Assembly (NCBI RefSeq): GCF_002257585.1
Contig: NZ_CP022743.1
Location: 744,001 to 808,000 of the forward strand
DNA: 64,000 nucleotides
Source of the DNA: Mucilaginibacter xinganensis
Lineage (GTDB): Bacteria > Bacteroidota > Bacteroidia > Sphingobacteriales > Sphingobacteriaceae
Reading direction: 5' to 3'
Shown here in pieces: positions 18,514 to 26,812 of this stretch. The first letter of the stretch is position 1, and each line of letters begins with the position of its first letter. A program made the position numbers and the translations under genes. The notes beneath the pieces were generated by a model. That model did not search any database. It was not told the DNA's origin and saw nothing but the letters and a program-made list of their open reading frames with translations.

Positions 18514-19449
18514 TCAAATCTCCATCACTTCCTTTTTCTTTTTGGTTTTCATGCGTTTAGGCAAAAACTCCAGGATCTCATTCTTTAACGCTTCAATCAT
18601 CCGGCGTTTTAAAAAGTTACGCTGGATAACGATGCTTACCTCGCGCGCAGGTTCAGGCGATTTAAAATACCTAACCTTATCCAGCTGCTTATCCGTAAGG
18701 TCAGACAGGGCCAGCTCGGGCAATATCGTGGCGCCGTTGTTTTGGTCAACCATACGTTTCAGTGTTTCAACGCTGCCGGTATTGTATTCAAAATGTTTAA
18801 AACCCTGCGTTGCTTTACGGCGCTGGCAAATGTTTAACACCTGCTCGCGCATGCAATGGCCCTCGTTCAATATCCAGATCTCTTCCATATCAATATCATC
18901 GGGCACAATGCTCTTCTTTTTTGAAAGCTTGCTGTTTTTTGATACATAGGCAACAAAGTTTTCATAAAAAACGGGCAGTTCGGTAAGGGTGCTTTCATGC
19001 AGCGGGGTTGATAATATGCCGCAATCTATCATCCCTAGTTTAAGCTGCTCAATAATCTGCTCGGTGGTTTGTTCCCATACTACCAGTTTTACCTGCGGAT
19101 ATTTTTCAATAAAACCATGTAATATTTTGGGCAATATGTAGGGCGCTATGGTAGGAATGATGCCCACCTTCAACTCGCCCGACAACTCTTTTTGCCGGTC
19201 GGTAATAATTTCCTTTATCTTTTCGCTTTCGGCCAGCAGGATACGCGCCTGGGTTATAATCTCTACGCCAATTTCCGTTGGTGTTACCGGCTGTTTGCTG
19301 CGGTCAAACAGTTTAACGCCCAGGGTATCTTCCAGTTTTTGCACCTGCATGCTCAGGGTGGGCTGGGTAACAAAACATTTTTCGGCTGCAGCCACAAAGC
19401 TCCGGTAGGTATCAACTGCAACAATATATTCAAGCTGGGTAATGGTCAT
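18514..19449 (-). CDS. oxyR: OxyR-type LysR peroxide sensor
   Basis: This 311-residue LysR regulator has an N-terminal winged helix-turn-helix (residues 1-60, FVAAAEKCFVTQPTLSMQVQKLE) and a periplasmic-binding-protein-like effector domain. The redox pair falls at C199 and C208 in GHCMREQVLNIC, the same residue numbers as the sensing cysteines of E. coli OxyR, which form a disulfide on exposure to hydrogen peroxide. The gene is divergent from catalase, and the intergenic region holds ATAG-N7-CTAT half-sites. The context and the cysteines together make the OxyR assignment strong. The basic C-terminal tail (KRMKTKKKKE) is longer than usual. Confidence 0.95.
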   Translation of the reverse strand: MTITQLEYIVAVDTYRSFVAAAEKCFVTQPTLSMQVQKLEDTLGVKLFDRSKQPVTPTEIGVEIITQARILLAESEKIKEIITDRQKELSGELKVGIIPTIAPYILPKILHGFIEKYPQVKLVVWEQTTEQIIEQLKLGMIDCGILSTPLHESTLTELPVFYENFVAYVSKNSKLSKKKSIVPDDIDMEEIWILNEGHCMREQVLNICQRRKATQGFKHFEYNTGSVETLKRMVDQNNGATILPELALSDLTDKQLDKVRYFKSPEPAREVSIVIQRNFLKRRMIEALKNEILEFLPKRMKTKKKKEVMEI

Positions 19450-19555
19450 GTTTTTAAATTTTGGGTCAACAGCATCAGGCGCCGGGAAATAAGGATTTTA
19501 ACGTGTTGGTTTGACCCTGATCCTTAATTTGCGGCTGCCTGTTGGTATCTACAAT

Positions 19556-19600
19556 ATAGCTTTTCTCTATTCAAATATAGTAATTATTGATTTTTTCTAT
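19556..19600. promoter_or_regulatory. Probable OxyR binding region
   Basis: Between oxyR and katA lies ATAG-N7-CTAT (19556-19570), another ATAG at 19577 and ATTG-N7-CTAT (19586-19600). The family consensus is ATAG-N7-CTAT repeated at about 22-bp steps. Half-site spacing here is exact; the spacing between the two full dyads is 30 bp rather than 22. The site is 42 bp upstream of the katA start, in activator position. Confidence 0.65.
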
Positions 19601-19642
19601 TGAACTATTATGGTGAAGTTTGGTTAATTAAACTATACTATT

Positions 19643-21142
19643 ATGGAAACAAACAAAAAGAAGCTCACCACAGCGTCGGGTATTCCCTATGCTGAGAACG
19701 AAAACTCCATGACCGTTGGTCCAAGGGGCCCGATCCTGCTGCAGGATTTTATCCTGCACGAAAAGATGGCCCATTTTAACCGCGAGCGGATTCCTGAACG
19801 GGTGGTACATGCCAAAGGATCAGGCGCGTATGGCACATTTACCGTAACACACGATATTTCAAAATATACCCGCGCCAGGCTGTTTAACACCATCGGCAAG
19901 GAAACAAAAATCTTTATGCGCTTTTCAACCGTGGGCGGCGAGAAAGGTTCTGCAGATACCGAGCGCGATCCACGGGGTTTTGCAATGAAATTTTATACCG
20001 AAGAAGGAAACTGGGACCTGGTAGGCAACAATACGCCGGTATTTTTTATAAAAGACCCCAAAAAGTTCGGTGATTTTATTCATACACAAAAACGCGACCC
20101 ATACACCAATTGTAAAAGCCCAACCATGATGTGGGATTTTTGGTCGTTAAACCCGGAAAGCCTGCACCAGGTAACCATCCTGATGAGTGATCGCGGAACG
20201 CCTTATGGCTACCGGCACATGGATGGGTTTGGAAGCCATACTTTTTCAATGATCAATGCTAACAATGAAAGGCACTGGGTGAAATTTCATTTTAAGACAG
20301 AGCAGGGTATAAAAAACTTCACCAATGATGACGCCGTGGAAATGAAAGGGAAGAATCCTGATTTTGCACAACACGATCTGCTTACCCATATCGATAACGG
20401 CGATTTCCCGAAATGGAAAATGAAGATCCAGGTGATGACCGAAGAACAGGCCAAAACCTACAGGTGGAACCCGTTTGACCTTACCAAGGTATGGCCCCAT
20501 GCCGATTTCCCTTTAATAGATGTGGGCGTAATGGAACTGAATAAAAACCCGGATAACTATTTTGCGCATGTTGAGCAGTCTGCTTTTGCACCGGCCCATG
20601 TGGTTGATGGGGTAGGATATTCGCCTGATAAAATGCTGCAGGGCCGTTTACTATCGTATCCTGATGCGCACCGCCACCGTTTGGGGGGTAACTATGAGCA
20701 GATCCCGGTTAACAGGTGTCCGTTTGCTGTAAACAACTACGAACGCGACGGAAAGATGCGGGTAGATGGCAACCAGGGTTCGGCACCAAATTATTTTCCA
20801 AACAGCTTTGATGATATAGTAGCGGATGAAAGCTATAAAGAACCGGCATGGGATTTAGGTACCGGTGTAGCCGATTGGTATGACCGCAACGCCGAAGGGG
20901 AGAATGATCACTACACCCAGCCGGGCGACCTATACAGGCTGATGGATGACCACGCTAAGCACGACCTGGTAGCGAATATAGTTGGCTCCATGAGCGGCAT
21001 TGAAGGCCCTAAAAAAGATATAATTGTAAACAGGCAGCTTTGCCACTGGTTTAGGGCAGATATTGGCCTGGGAATGGCCATTGCAAAGGGCCTGCAGTTA
21101 GACATGGACGCAGCAATGAGTTCAATGGCTGCACACGCATAA
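19643..21142 (+). CDS. katA: Monofunctional heme catalase
   Basis: This 499-residue protein is a small-subunit (clade 3-like) catalase that splits hydrogen peroxide to water and oxygen. The catalytic histidine is H56 ([12 protein letters not shown]), the distal asparagine lies in VGNNTPVFF, and Y339 in [14 protein letters not shown] is the proximal heme ligand. The [14 protein letters not shown] segment and the length agree with the family. No signal peptide is present, so it is cytoplasmic. It is divergent from oxyR with OxyR-type half-sites between them, giving a self-contained peroxide response unit. The C terminus is not extended. Confidence 0.97.
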   Translation: METNKKKLTTASGIPYAENENSMTVGPRGPILLQDFILHEKMAHFNRERIPERVVHAKGSGAYGTFTVTHDISKYTRARLFNTIGKETKIFMRFSTVGGEKGSADTERDPRGFAMKFYTEEGNWDLVGNNTPVFFIKDPKKFGDFIHTQKRDPYTNCKSPTMMWDFWSLNPESLHQVTILMSDRGTPYGYRHMDGFGSHTFSMINANNERHWVKFHFKTEQGIKNFTNDDAVEMKGKNPDFAQHDLLTHIDNGDFPKWKMKIQVMTEEQAKTYRWNPFDLTKVWPHADFPLIDVGVMELNKNPDNYFAHVEQSAFAPAHVVDGVGYSPDKMLQGRLLSYPDAHRHRLGGNYEQIPVNRCPFAVNNYERDGKMRVDGNQGSAPNYFPNSFDDIVADESYKEPAWDLGTGVADWYDRNAEGENDHYTQPGDLYRLMDDHAKHDLVANIVGSMSGIEGPKKDIIVNRQLCHWFRADIGLGMAIAKGLQLDMDAAMSSMAAHA

Positions 21143-21161
21143 AAGGTTTGCATTAAGCAGT

Positions 21162-21196
21162 TGACAGTTTGTAGTGGTTTATGCTGCAAACTGTCA
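21162..21196. terminator. Hairpin downstream of katA
   Basis: TGACAGTTTG pairs perfectly with CAAACTGTCA across a 15-nt loop, 20 bp past the katA stop. There is no strong T-run, so it may be a stabilising hairpin rather than a classical terminator. The CTGTCA/TGACAG wording recurs near 29.04 kb. Confidence 0.45.
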
Positions 21197-21375
21197 GCTT
21201 ATTGGTTTACGAAAGCAGAAGTAAGTATGCTTCACCGCACTGACGAATATTCAGGTAATGCGATTATGTCTAACCTAACCGCCTCCGGCGCCATCGGAAA
21301 TTGAAACACGGATAATAAACTCACATCTCTCAGTTATACTAATGGAAATCAGCCAGCGGTATCTGGTGTTTTTAA

Positions 21376-21497
21376 TATATAGATCATTTATATATTGACG
21401 ATTGAATTGCTGTATTTCCTGTAAAGCCTGTTATACCCCATAACAACATTTACAAAAAATACACCTATCGATATATCATCCGTCTCATCCTAAAAGA
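21376..21497 (-). repeat. Inverted single copy of the 17-kb hairpin unit
   Basis: Read on the minus strand this segment reproduces one array unit in order: GATGAGACGGATGATATAT, a GTGTATTTTTTGTAAA left arm, a TAACAGG loop, a TTTACAGGAAATACAG right arm, and an AT-rich tail with ATATATAAATGAT. The hairpin core is 21410-21464. The rest of 21197-21597 shows nothing else I can name. Confidence 0.8.
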
Positions 21498-21597
21498 AGT
21501 AAATAAATAGTAATATATAAATCATTAGCGATTGGATTTACGAATGCAGGGCATTTAGTAAAATTGGTGAGAAATAGGTATACCAGCAATTAAAATA

Positions 21598-21633
21598 AAA
21601 AAGCCACTTACATTGTTATGTAAGCGGCTTTTT
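21598..21633. terminator. Bidirectional intrinsic terminator
   Basis: AAAAAGCC-A-CTTACAT pairs with ATGTAAG-C-GGCTTTTT (one mismatch) around a TGTT loop, with A and T runs on both sides. It lies 7 bp past the tRNA-Ala 3' end and would stop that transcript. Confidence 0.8.
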
Positions 21634-21639
21634 ATCAGG

Positions 21640-21713
<74 letters not shown>

Positions 21714-21724
21714 TGATCGGGTGG

Positions 21725-21732
21725 CAAATATA
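21725..21732 (-). promoter_or_regulatory. TATATTTG promoter box of tRNA-Ala
   Basis: A perfect TAnnTTTG -7 box lies 11 bp upstream of the tRNA 5' end. The -33 TTG is not clear. Confidence 0.55.
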
Positions 21733-21911
21733 TTACATCCTGCATTAATTTAAAACTTAATTGCCAATTAATTTAAAGCGGGGCAGAAACATTTTAGCGG
21801 GATGTGTAAACGTCGCTTTGCAGCGCTCAATAAAAACCTATATATACAAGAAGCGCCCCTGATGGGCAGGAGCGCATTCTAACCAATTATAAACCTAAAT
21901 TATGAGAAGAG

Positions 21912-22028
21912 CTGTAGGAGAAGGAGTCGAACCTCCACGAAGTGGTTATTCTTATTGCTAAGAGTTTCCCATGATCTTCGCCACCGCGACAAGGAGGTGT
22001 GTCTGCCAAAAATTTCACCATCCTACAG
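21912..22028 (-). ncRNA. tRNA-like RNA A, long variable arm, anti-SD string in anticodon arm
   Basis: On the minus strand TGTAGGA pairs with TCCTACA (acceptor; the flanking C and G extend it to 8 bp), the discriminator is G, and the T arm GGAGG-TTCGACT-CCTTC is canonical. The D arm (GTG...CAC with GG in the loop) resembles tRNA-Leu. The anticodon stem CCTCC/GGTGG has a central T-T mismatch and loop TTGTCGC (formal anticodon GUC). The variable region is about 43 nt: CGAAG/CTTCG, then TGG/CCA, then TCTTA-GCAA-TAAGA with a GNRA-type loop. CACCTCCTT (21991-21999 on the other strand) equals the 16S anti-Shine-Dalgarno. It is not a normal decoding tRNA I can name, though a divergent tRNA remains possible. 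Confidence 0.75.
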
Positions 22029-22113
22029 GGTTGTAATAAGCGCTCAGTTGGGGTTTTCAGTTTTTCGTTTTTTACTACTTTGGACTGAAAATTTTCAACT
22101 TCGGACTTAAAAG

Positions 22114-22226
22114 CTGTTGGGGAAGGATTCGAACCTTCACAGAGTGGTTAGCCCGCTTCGGGTTTTCCATGATCTCCGCCACCGGGACAAGGAGGTGTGT
22201 CTGCCTAAAATTTCACCACCCAACAA
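22114..22226 (-). ncRNA. tRNA-like RNA B, paralogue of RNA A
   Basis: It has the same architecture as RNA A, 85 nt upstream of it. The acceptor is TGTTGGG/CCCAACA with discriminator G, and the T arm GAAGG-TTCGAAT-CCTTC is perfect. The anticodon stem is again CCTCC/GGTGG with loop TTGTCCC, so position 37 is C, which is very unusual for a decoding tRNA. In the variable region CGGAG/CTCTG, TGG/CCA and CCCG-AAG-CGGG replace the helices of copy A by compensatory changes, while AGATCATGG and CACCTCCTTGTC are unchanged. It would be transcribed first, from the promoter at 22274-22304. Confidence 0.75.
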
Positions 22227-22273
22227 TGTTTTATTTTTTTAAAGAACGGTTTGCAATTGTCATTTGCTTATTA

Positions 22274-22304
22274 CAAATCTAACAGACCTATCAGTTTGTT
22301 GCAA
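22274..22304 (-). promoter_or_regulatory. Probable promoter of the tRNA-like pair
   Basis: On the minus strand TTG (22302-22304), a 20-nt spacer and TAGATTTG (22274-22281) match the Bacteroidota consensus. It lies about 48 bp upstream of RNA B and inside the leader of the divergent Lrp gene. Confidence 0.6.
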
Positions 22305-22377
22305 ATATTTCAATGAAATATTTTTATTTTTATCAGATTTTAATTATTCTTGTATATTAATAAAGAATTTCAAATTT

Positions 22378-22854
22378 ATGTCCCACAGAAAAGCCCAAAA
22401 TTTAGAAATTGATAATCTCGATATCCAGATTTTATCAATATTGATGAAAAATGCGACCACTCCCTACACGGAGATCGCTAAAGAATTGATCGTTTCCGGC
22501 GGAACTATACACGTGAGGATGAAAAAATTGGAGGAGATGGGTGTTATAAAGGGTGCCAGTTTAGAAGTAGATCCGCAAAAATTAGGTTATGATATAACTG
22601 CATTTTTGGGCATTTTCCTCGAAAAAGGTTCGCAATACAATGAGGCGGTCAAGCAATTAAAAACGGTTAAAGAGATTGTTGAACTGCATTACACCACCGG
22701 TGCATGGAGCATTTTTGCCAAAATTGTATGCCATGATACCACGCATCTGCGCGAAGTACTAAACGAACAGATCCAGGGTGTAAAAGGCATCCAGCGCACA
22801 GAAACGTTTATATCGCTTGAAGAAAGTATCAGGAGGCAGATAACTTTGGAATAA
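22378..22854 (+). CDS. Lrp/AsnC family transcriptional regulator
   Basis: I chose the ATG at 22378 (MSHRKAQNLEIDNLDIQIL), giving 158 residues, because the family starts there. An in-frame ATG at 22264 would add 38 AT-rich, unconserved residues and cover the promoter of the tRNA-like genes. Residues about 8-60 form the AsnC winged helix (TPYTEIAKELIVSGGTIHVRMKKLEEMGVI). Residues about 70-155 form the RAM/AsnC ligand-binding domain (VKEIVELHYTTGAWSIFAKIVC). Such proteins are octameric regulators sensing amino acids. The ligand and targets are not evident. Confidence 0.92.
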   Translation: MSHRKAQNLEIDNLDIQILSILMKNATTPYTEIAKELIVSGGTIHVRMKKLEEMGVIKGASLEVDPQKLGYDITAFLGIFLEKGSQYNEAVKQLKTVKEIVELHYTTGAWSIFAKIVCHDTTHLREVLNEQIQGVKGIQRTETFISLEESIRRQITLE

Positions 22855-22968
22855 CTTTACACTTAGCTCTTTTTACCAGGGATAGTCCTTAAAACTCATC
22901 CCTGGTAACACATTCAGTCCTTTTTAGCCGATCCTGTTCCAATTATTACTTTTCTTTCCAGCCCAGCT

Positions 22969-25245
22969 TTATTTAAATTTATTCTTTAACGCAGCCAGCT
23001 TAATGGCTATGTCAGTTTCCGGCTGCTCAACCGGCTTTTTGTTAAACGCCGGTTTTTGAAAATTGCGCTGCTGGTTTGCCGGTTCGCGTCTTTCCCTTTC
23101 AGCGGGCTTTGGCTCGTTTTCTTTCATTGAAAGCGCAATCCGCTTGCGGTTTATGTCAACATCTGTAACCGTTACTTCAACTTTTTGCTGCACCTTCAGT
23201 ATTTCGTTGGCATCTTTTATAAAGCGATTGGTGATCTGGCTCAAATGCACCAATCCATCCTGGTGAACGCCGATATCAACGAAAGCCCCGAAGTTGGTAA
23301 TATTTGTTACGATGCCCGGCAGCTTCATACCCACCTTTAAATCATTAATGGAGTTAATGCCCTCGGTAAAGCTAAATGCTTCAAACTGCTCGCGCGGGTC
23401 GCGGCCCGGCTTGGCAAGTTCGGCCATAATATCATTCAGGGTTGGCAATCCCGCATCTGCTGAAACATATTTTTGCAGCGGGATACTTTTGCGCAATTTA
23501 TCATCGCCCATTAAATCTTTTACCGAGCATTTCAGGTCTTTTGCCATCTGCTCAACCAGGGCATATCTTTCCGGGTGAACGCCGCTGGTATCCAGCGGAT
23601 CTTTAGCGTCACGAATGCGCAGGAAGCCTGCTGCCTGCTCAAATGCCTTATCGCCAAGGCGTGGTACCTTCTTTAGCTCGTTGCGGTGTTTAAAGGCACC
23701 ATTGGCATCGCGGTAGGCTACAATGTTCTGCGCCAGTTGCGGCCCTAAGCCGGAAACATAAGCCAGGATTTGTTTTGATGCCGTATTCAGTTCAACGCCA
23801 ACAGCGTTTACGCAGCTCATCACAGTATCATCAAGCGATGTTTGCAGTTTGGTTTGATCCACGTCATGCTGGTATTGCCCAACACCTATTGATTTTGGGT
23901 CGATCTTTACCAGTTCGGCCAGCGGATCCATTAACCTGCGGCCAATGGATACCGCACCACGCACAGTCACGTCCTTATCCGGAAACTCCTCCCGTGCAAC
24001 ATCAGATGCCGAGTAAATAGAAGCACCGCTCTCGTTAACCATTACTATGGCTACACCGGGCAGGTTCAGGTTGCGGACAAACACCTCGGTTTCGCGCCCG
24101 GCAGTTCCGTTGCCAATTGCAATGGCTTCAATATTATATTTTTTGAAAAGAAATTCTGTGGTTTTCTCCGCTTCTTTGGCTTGTCCTGCTCCTGTATGCG
24201 GAAAGATAGCCGTGTATTCCAGCAACTTCCCCTGCTCATCCAAACAAACCACTTTGCAGCCGGTGCGGAAACCGGGGTCAATAGCCATGGTACGCTTTTG
24301 GCCAAGCGGGGCGCTTAACAACAACTGCCGGGCATTTTCCGCAAAAACACGGATCGCCTCTTCATCGGCTTGTTTCTTGGTAAACAGGCGCACCTCAGTT
24401 TCCATTGATGGCTTTAGCAGGCGTTTATAGCCATCGGTAATGGCCTGTTTTACCTGGTCGGCACTCGGGTTGTTACCAATAACAAAAGCGTCTTCAAGCA
24501 AGGCTATAGCCTCTTCTTCCACGGGTTTTATATCCAGCCATAAAATCTCTTCCTTTTCACCACGGCGCATAGCCAGGATGCGGTGCGACGGCGCTGATTT
24601 TACAGGCTCTGTCCAGTCGAAATAATCTTTATACTTAATACCCTCCTGTTCTTTACCCTCAATCACTTTTGATTGAAAGGTGCCTTTTTCTATAAACAGG
24701 CTGCGCATACGGGTGCGCACTTCGGCGTTCTCACTGATGAACTCGGCAATAATATCCCTTGCCCCGGCTAATGCTTCTTCAAATGTTTTTACCCCTTTTT
24801 CTTCATCAATAAATTTGGCAGCTTCGGTTTCCGGGTCTATCCGTTTTTGCTCCATCAGTAAATCGGCCAGCGGCTGCAAACCTTTTTCGCGGGCGGTGGT
24901 AGCACGGGTTTTTCTTTTTGGACGATAGGGCAGGTAGATATCTTCCAGCAACACCATCGTTTCAGCCTCGTTGATCTTCGCCTCAAGTTCGGGCGTAAGC
25001 TTGCCCATATCGGTAAGTGACTTTAGGATGGCTTCGCGGCGTTTGTCCAGGTCGCGCAGTTGTTGTGCCCTGTCGCGGATGGCGGCTACCTGTACCTCAT
25101 CTAAAGTGCCGGTAACTTCCTTGCGGTAACGCGAAATAAAGGGAACGGTGGCGCCTTCATCAAGCAGGGCTATAGTGGCGCTAACCTGTTTTTCGGCGAT
25201 GGAAAGTTCGGCAGCTATTTTTTTATAATGAATACTCATAATCAA
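22969..25245 (-). CDS. tex: Tex-type RNA-binding transcription accessory protein
   Basis: This 758-residue protein follows the Tex order: an N-terminal helical region (PFISRYRKEVTGTLDEVQV), a YqgF/RNase H-like domain (about 310-430, TMAIDPGFRTGCKVVCLDEQG), helix-hairpin-helix motifs (NIVAYRDANGAFKHRNELKKVPRLG) and a C-terminal S1 domain (about 640-708, PGIVTNITNFGAFVDIGVHQ). A basic, disordered tail follows. Tex/Spt6-like proteins bind single-stranded nucleic acids and affect transcription. The start could also be the ATG two codons downstream (MSIHYKK). The gene is monocistronic. Confidence 0.95.
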   Translation of the reverse strand: MIMSIHYKKIAAELSIAEKQVSATIALLDEGATVPFISRYRKEVTGTLDEVQVAAIRDRAQQLRDLDKRREAILKSLTDMGKLTPELEAKINEAETMVLLEDIYLPYRPKRKTRATTAREKGLQPLADLLMEQKRIDPETEAAKFIDEEKGVKTFEEALAGARDIIAEFISENAEVRTRMRSLFIEKGTFQSKVIEGKEQEGIKYKDYFDWTEPVKSAPSHRILAMRRGEKEEILWLDIKPVEEEAIALLEDAFVIGNNPSADQVKQAITDGYKRLLKPSMETEVRLFTKKQADEEAIRVFAENARQLLLSAPLGQKRTMAIDPGFRTGCKVVCLDEQGKLLEYTAIFPHTGAGQAKEAEKTTEFLFKKYNIEAIAIGNGTAGRETEVFVRNLNLPGVAIVMVNESGASIYSASDVAREEFPDKDVTVRGAVSIGRRLMDPLAELVKIDPKSIGVGQYQHDVDQTKLQTSLDDTVMSCVNAVGVELNTASKQILAYVSGLGPQLAQNIVAYRDANGAFKHRNELKKVPRLGDKAFEQAAGFLRIRDAKDPLDTSGVHPERYALVEQMAKDLKCSVKDLMGDDKLRKSIPLQKYVSADAGLPTLNDIMAELAKPGRDPREQFEAFSFTEGINSINDLKVGMKLPGIVTNITNFGAFVDIGVHQDGLVHLSQITNRFIKDANEILKVQQKVEVTVTDVDINRKRIALSMKENEPKPAERERREPANQQRNFQKPAFNKKPVEQPETDIAIKLAALKNKFK

Positions 25246-25391
25246 ATTTGGAATGCGAAGTTGAGCAGAATTGCGGGGATTTTCAAGGGGAGGTTTTCAA
25301 CAGATGCCCAATTTGGGAAAAGTCAGTCTAAGTGTCAAAAGCAGGTTTTCTTCGAGGTTTTAATAATTATTGTTATTATGAACAATATAGC

Positions 25392-26245
25392 TTACCACCC
25401 AGATACCAACAGTTTATTAGTTGCTTCAAATCCAAATTTTTGATACTTATTATAAGCCGCTACCACCCTTGATTTTATTTGCTCATGTGATTCATGCCTT
25501 ACATATCCTGAAATCGCATCATGCAGCGTATACGCTTCCGGGCACATTAAACCAGTAGTCCAAACCAGGGGGTAGCTTTTAGATGCTTTTATAAACGGGG
25601 CAAAATAGGTTTTACTTACGCAAGCCAGCATGATGCAATCCCTTGCATGGCCGTCAAAGTTTTTAATTGAATCTGTTATATGAAAATCCATCAGCCCATC
25701 ATGGCCTATATAAGCCAGCAAATCGGCGTTCCCATTTATGCCGATAATTTTATTCCCAATGTGTAAAGTATCTTTTAATTGCCCCGAGCAGCTAAATAAA
25801 AAATCCTTAGTAGTTTGCTTAATATATTGACCATCATATGCATCGGCAACCAGGTAATAGTTTTTGAGGGTGTTTTTAAAAATTAATCGCTCTAAAATGG
25901 TTTGCCAACCTTCAGGGTTTTGAGCAATTTCCATTCTTTGCTTCTTTTAAAATAGGTACGTACACCGTAACCACTGCCCCAATATAAATTATTGTCTAAT
26001 TCTTGTCCGTTGCCTAGTTTAGCAGGAACGGGTATTATGCCCTGGTACTTATTATCACATAGGGCAACAAAAACATGAATTGATTTAATAGCGCTATCTG
26101 AATAAGCTATATTTTTTAATATTGACTGCTTGGGTTTAAGCGTTTTGTCTGAAGTTTTTTTTGAAGCTAGGTCACAAGATGAAATCGCCAAAAGAATTAC
26201 ACCCAGCAAGTAATAGAATGTGCATTTTTTAACGTTAAAAAGCAT
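25392..26245 (-). pseudogene. Frameshifted lipoprotein gene
   Basis: Two overlapping frames make one interrupted protein. The 5' part (start ATG at 26245, 5 nt after the preceding stop) encodes a lipoprotein signal peptide ending LLAISSC and a body with NNLYWGSGYGVRTYFKRSKEWKLL. That frame ends at 25892. The other frame continues with NPEGWQTILERLIFKN and runs to 25392. Adding one base to the four-base T run at 25918-25921 (AAAA on the coding strand) joins them as KLL-KNPEGWQTILERLIF, giving about 284 residues. The function of the full protein is unknown. A real mutation, a homopolymer sequencing error or programmed slippage could each explain it. Confidence 0.75.
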
Positions 26246-26249
26246 CTTT

Positions 26250-26450
26250 TCAGGAAACCTGCTCCCCATTATTCCTTTTGTAACCAATAAAGGTTAACAC
26301 AACCGCAATAAGCATCAGTGCTAACGATATAGCGCCAACAACTATCCGCCAGGTTTCATGTTGCCGGATACCATTGATAAGCGTGGTGGAGTTAATAACC
26401 AAGACACTGATGTACAAGCAGTATAAATATATTTTGGAGTTTTTCTTCAT
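26250..26450 (-). CDS. Small two-helix membrane protein (paralogue 1)
   Basis: This 66-residue protein has two predicted transmembrane helices (about 8-24 and 36-57) joined by a short loop with the string RQHETWRIV, and a charged tail. It shares that loop and size with the next two genes, so the three form a tandem family. Its stop is 5 nt before the frameshifted lipoprotein start. The function is unknown. Confidence 0.7.
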   Translation of the reverse strand: MKKNSKIYLYCLYISVLVINSTTLINGIRQHETWRIVVGAISLALMLIAVVLTFIGYKRNNGEQVS

Positions 26451-26562
26451 GTTGGAGAGATTGAAATTTTGTCGCTTTATTGTTTTGGTTCAGGTAATCA
26501 GTAAGTATCACAAAAAATCTACTATCAAACGGCGCTTATACGATAGGCCTTGTTTATTCGCT

Positions 26563-26790
26563 TTAATTCTGCTGAGCCAGATGTGTGGTTTTTTCTTGTT
26601 TTATAGCAGTATAAATTGACAACCCAACAAACCCAACAAAAATCAAACCACCCACAACTGATGACACAATCCGCCATGTCTCATGGTGTTCAATCCCTTT
26701 GAATAAACTATTAATGCTAACCGCTATAAAGCCTAAGAAAATGATATTCGGTGTAATCAGCTTTTTTCTTGTACTTAATTTTTTTTCCAT
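26563..26790 (-). CDS. Small two-helix membrane protein (paralogue 2)
   Basis: This 75-residue protein has a basic N terminus (EKKLSTRKK), two transmembrane helices (about 12-30 and 42-63) and the loop GIEHHETWRIV, nearly identical to the loop of paralogue 1. It ends with a polar tail. The function is unknown. It is separated from paralogue 1 by about 110 bp with no recognisable element. Confidence 0.7.
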   Translation of the reverse strand: MEKKLSTRKKLITPNIIFLGFIAVSINSLFKGIEHHETWRIVSSVVGGLIFVGFVGLSIYTAIKQEKTTHLAQQN

Positions 26791-26812
26791 TTAACTAATA
26801 TAATATTAAAGC

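Noticed and set aside
21840..21905. TonB-receptor type leader near 21.88 kb
   Set aside because: The words AACCAATTATAAACC and an ATG resemble SusC-type leaders, but the next codons are the tRNA-like RNA and no receptor follows. The GCGC hairpin at 21850-21880 may only end the tRNA-like transcript.
21912..22226. Group I intron-interrupted tRNA or tmRNA
   Set aside because: The insert is only about 40 nt in the variable-loop position and has no intron core or tag reading frame. tmRNA lacks this anticodon arm.
22264..22377. N-terminal extension of the Lrp/AsnC gene
   Set aside because: The 38 extra residues are AT-rich, outside the family domain, and overlap the promoter of the tRNA-like genes.
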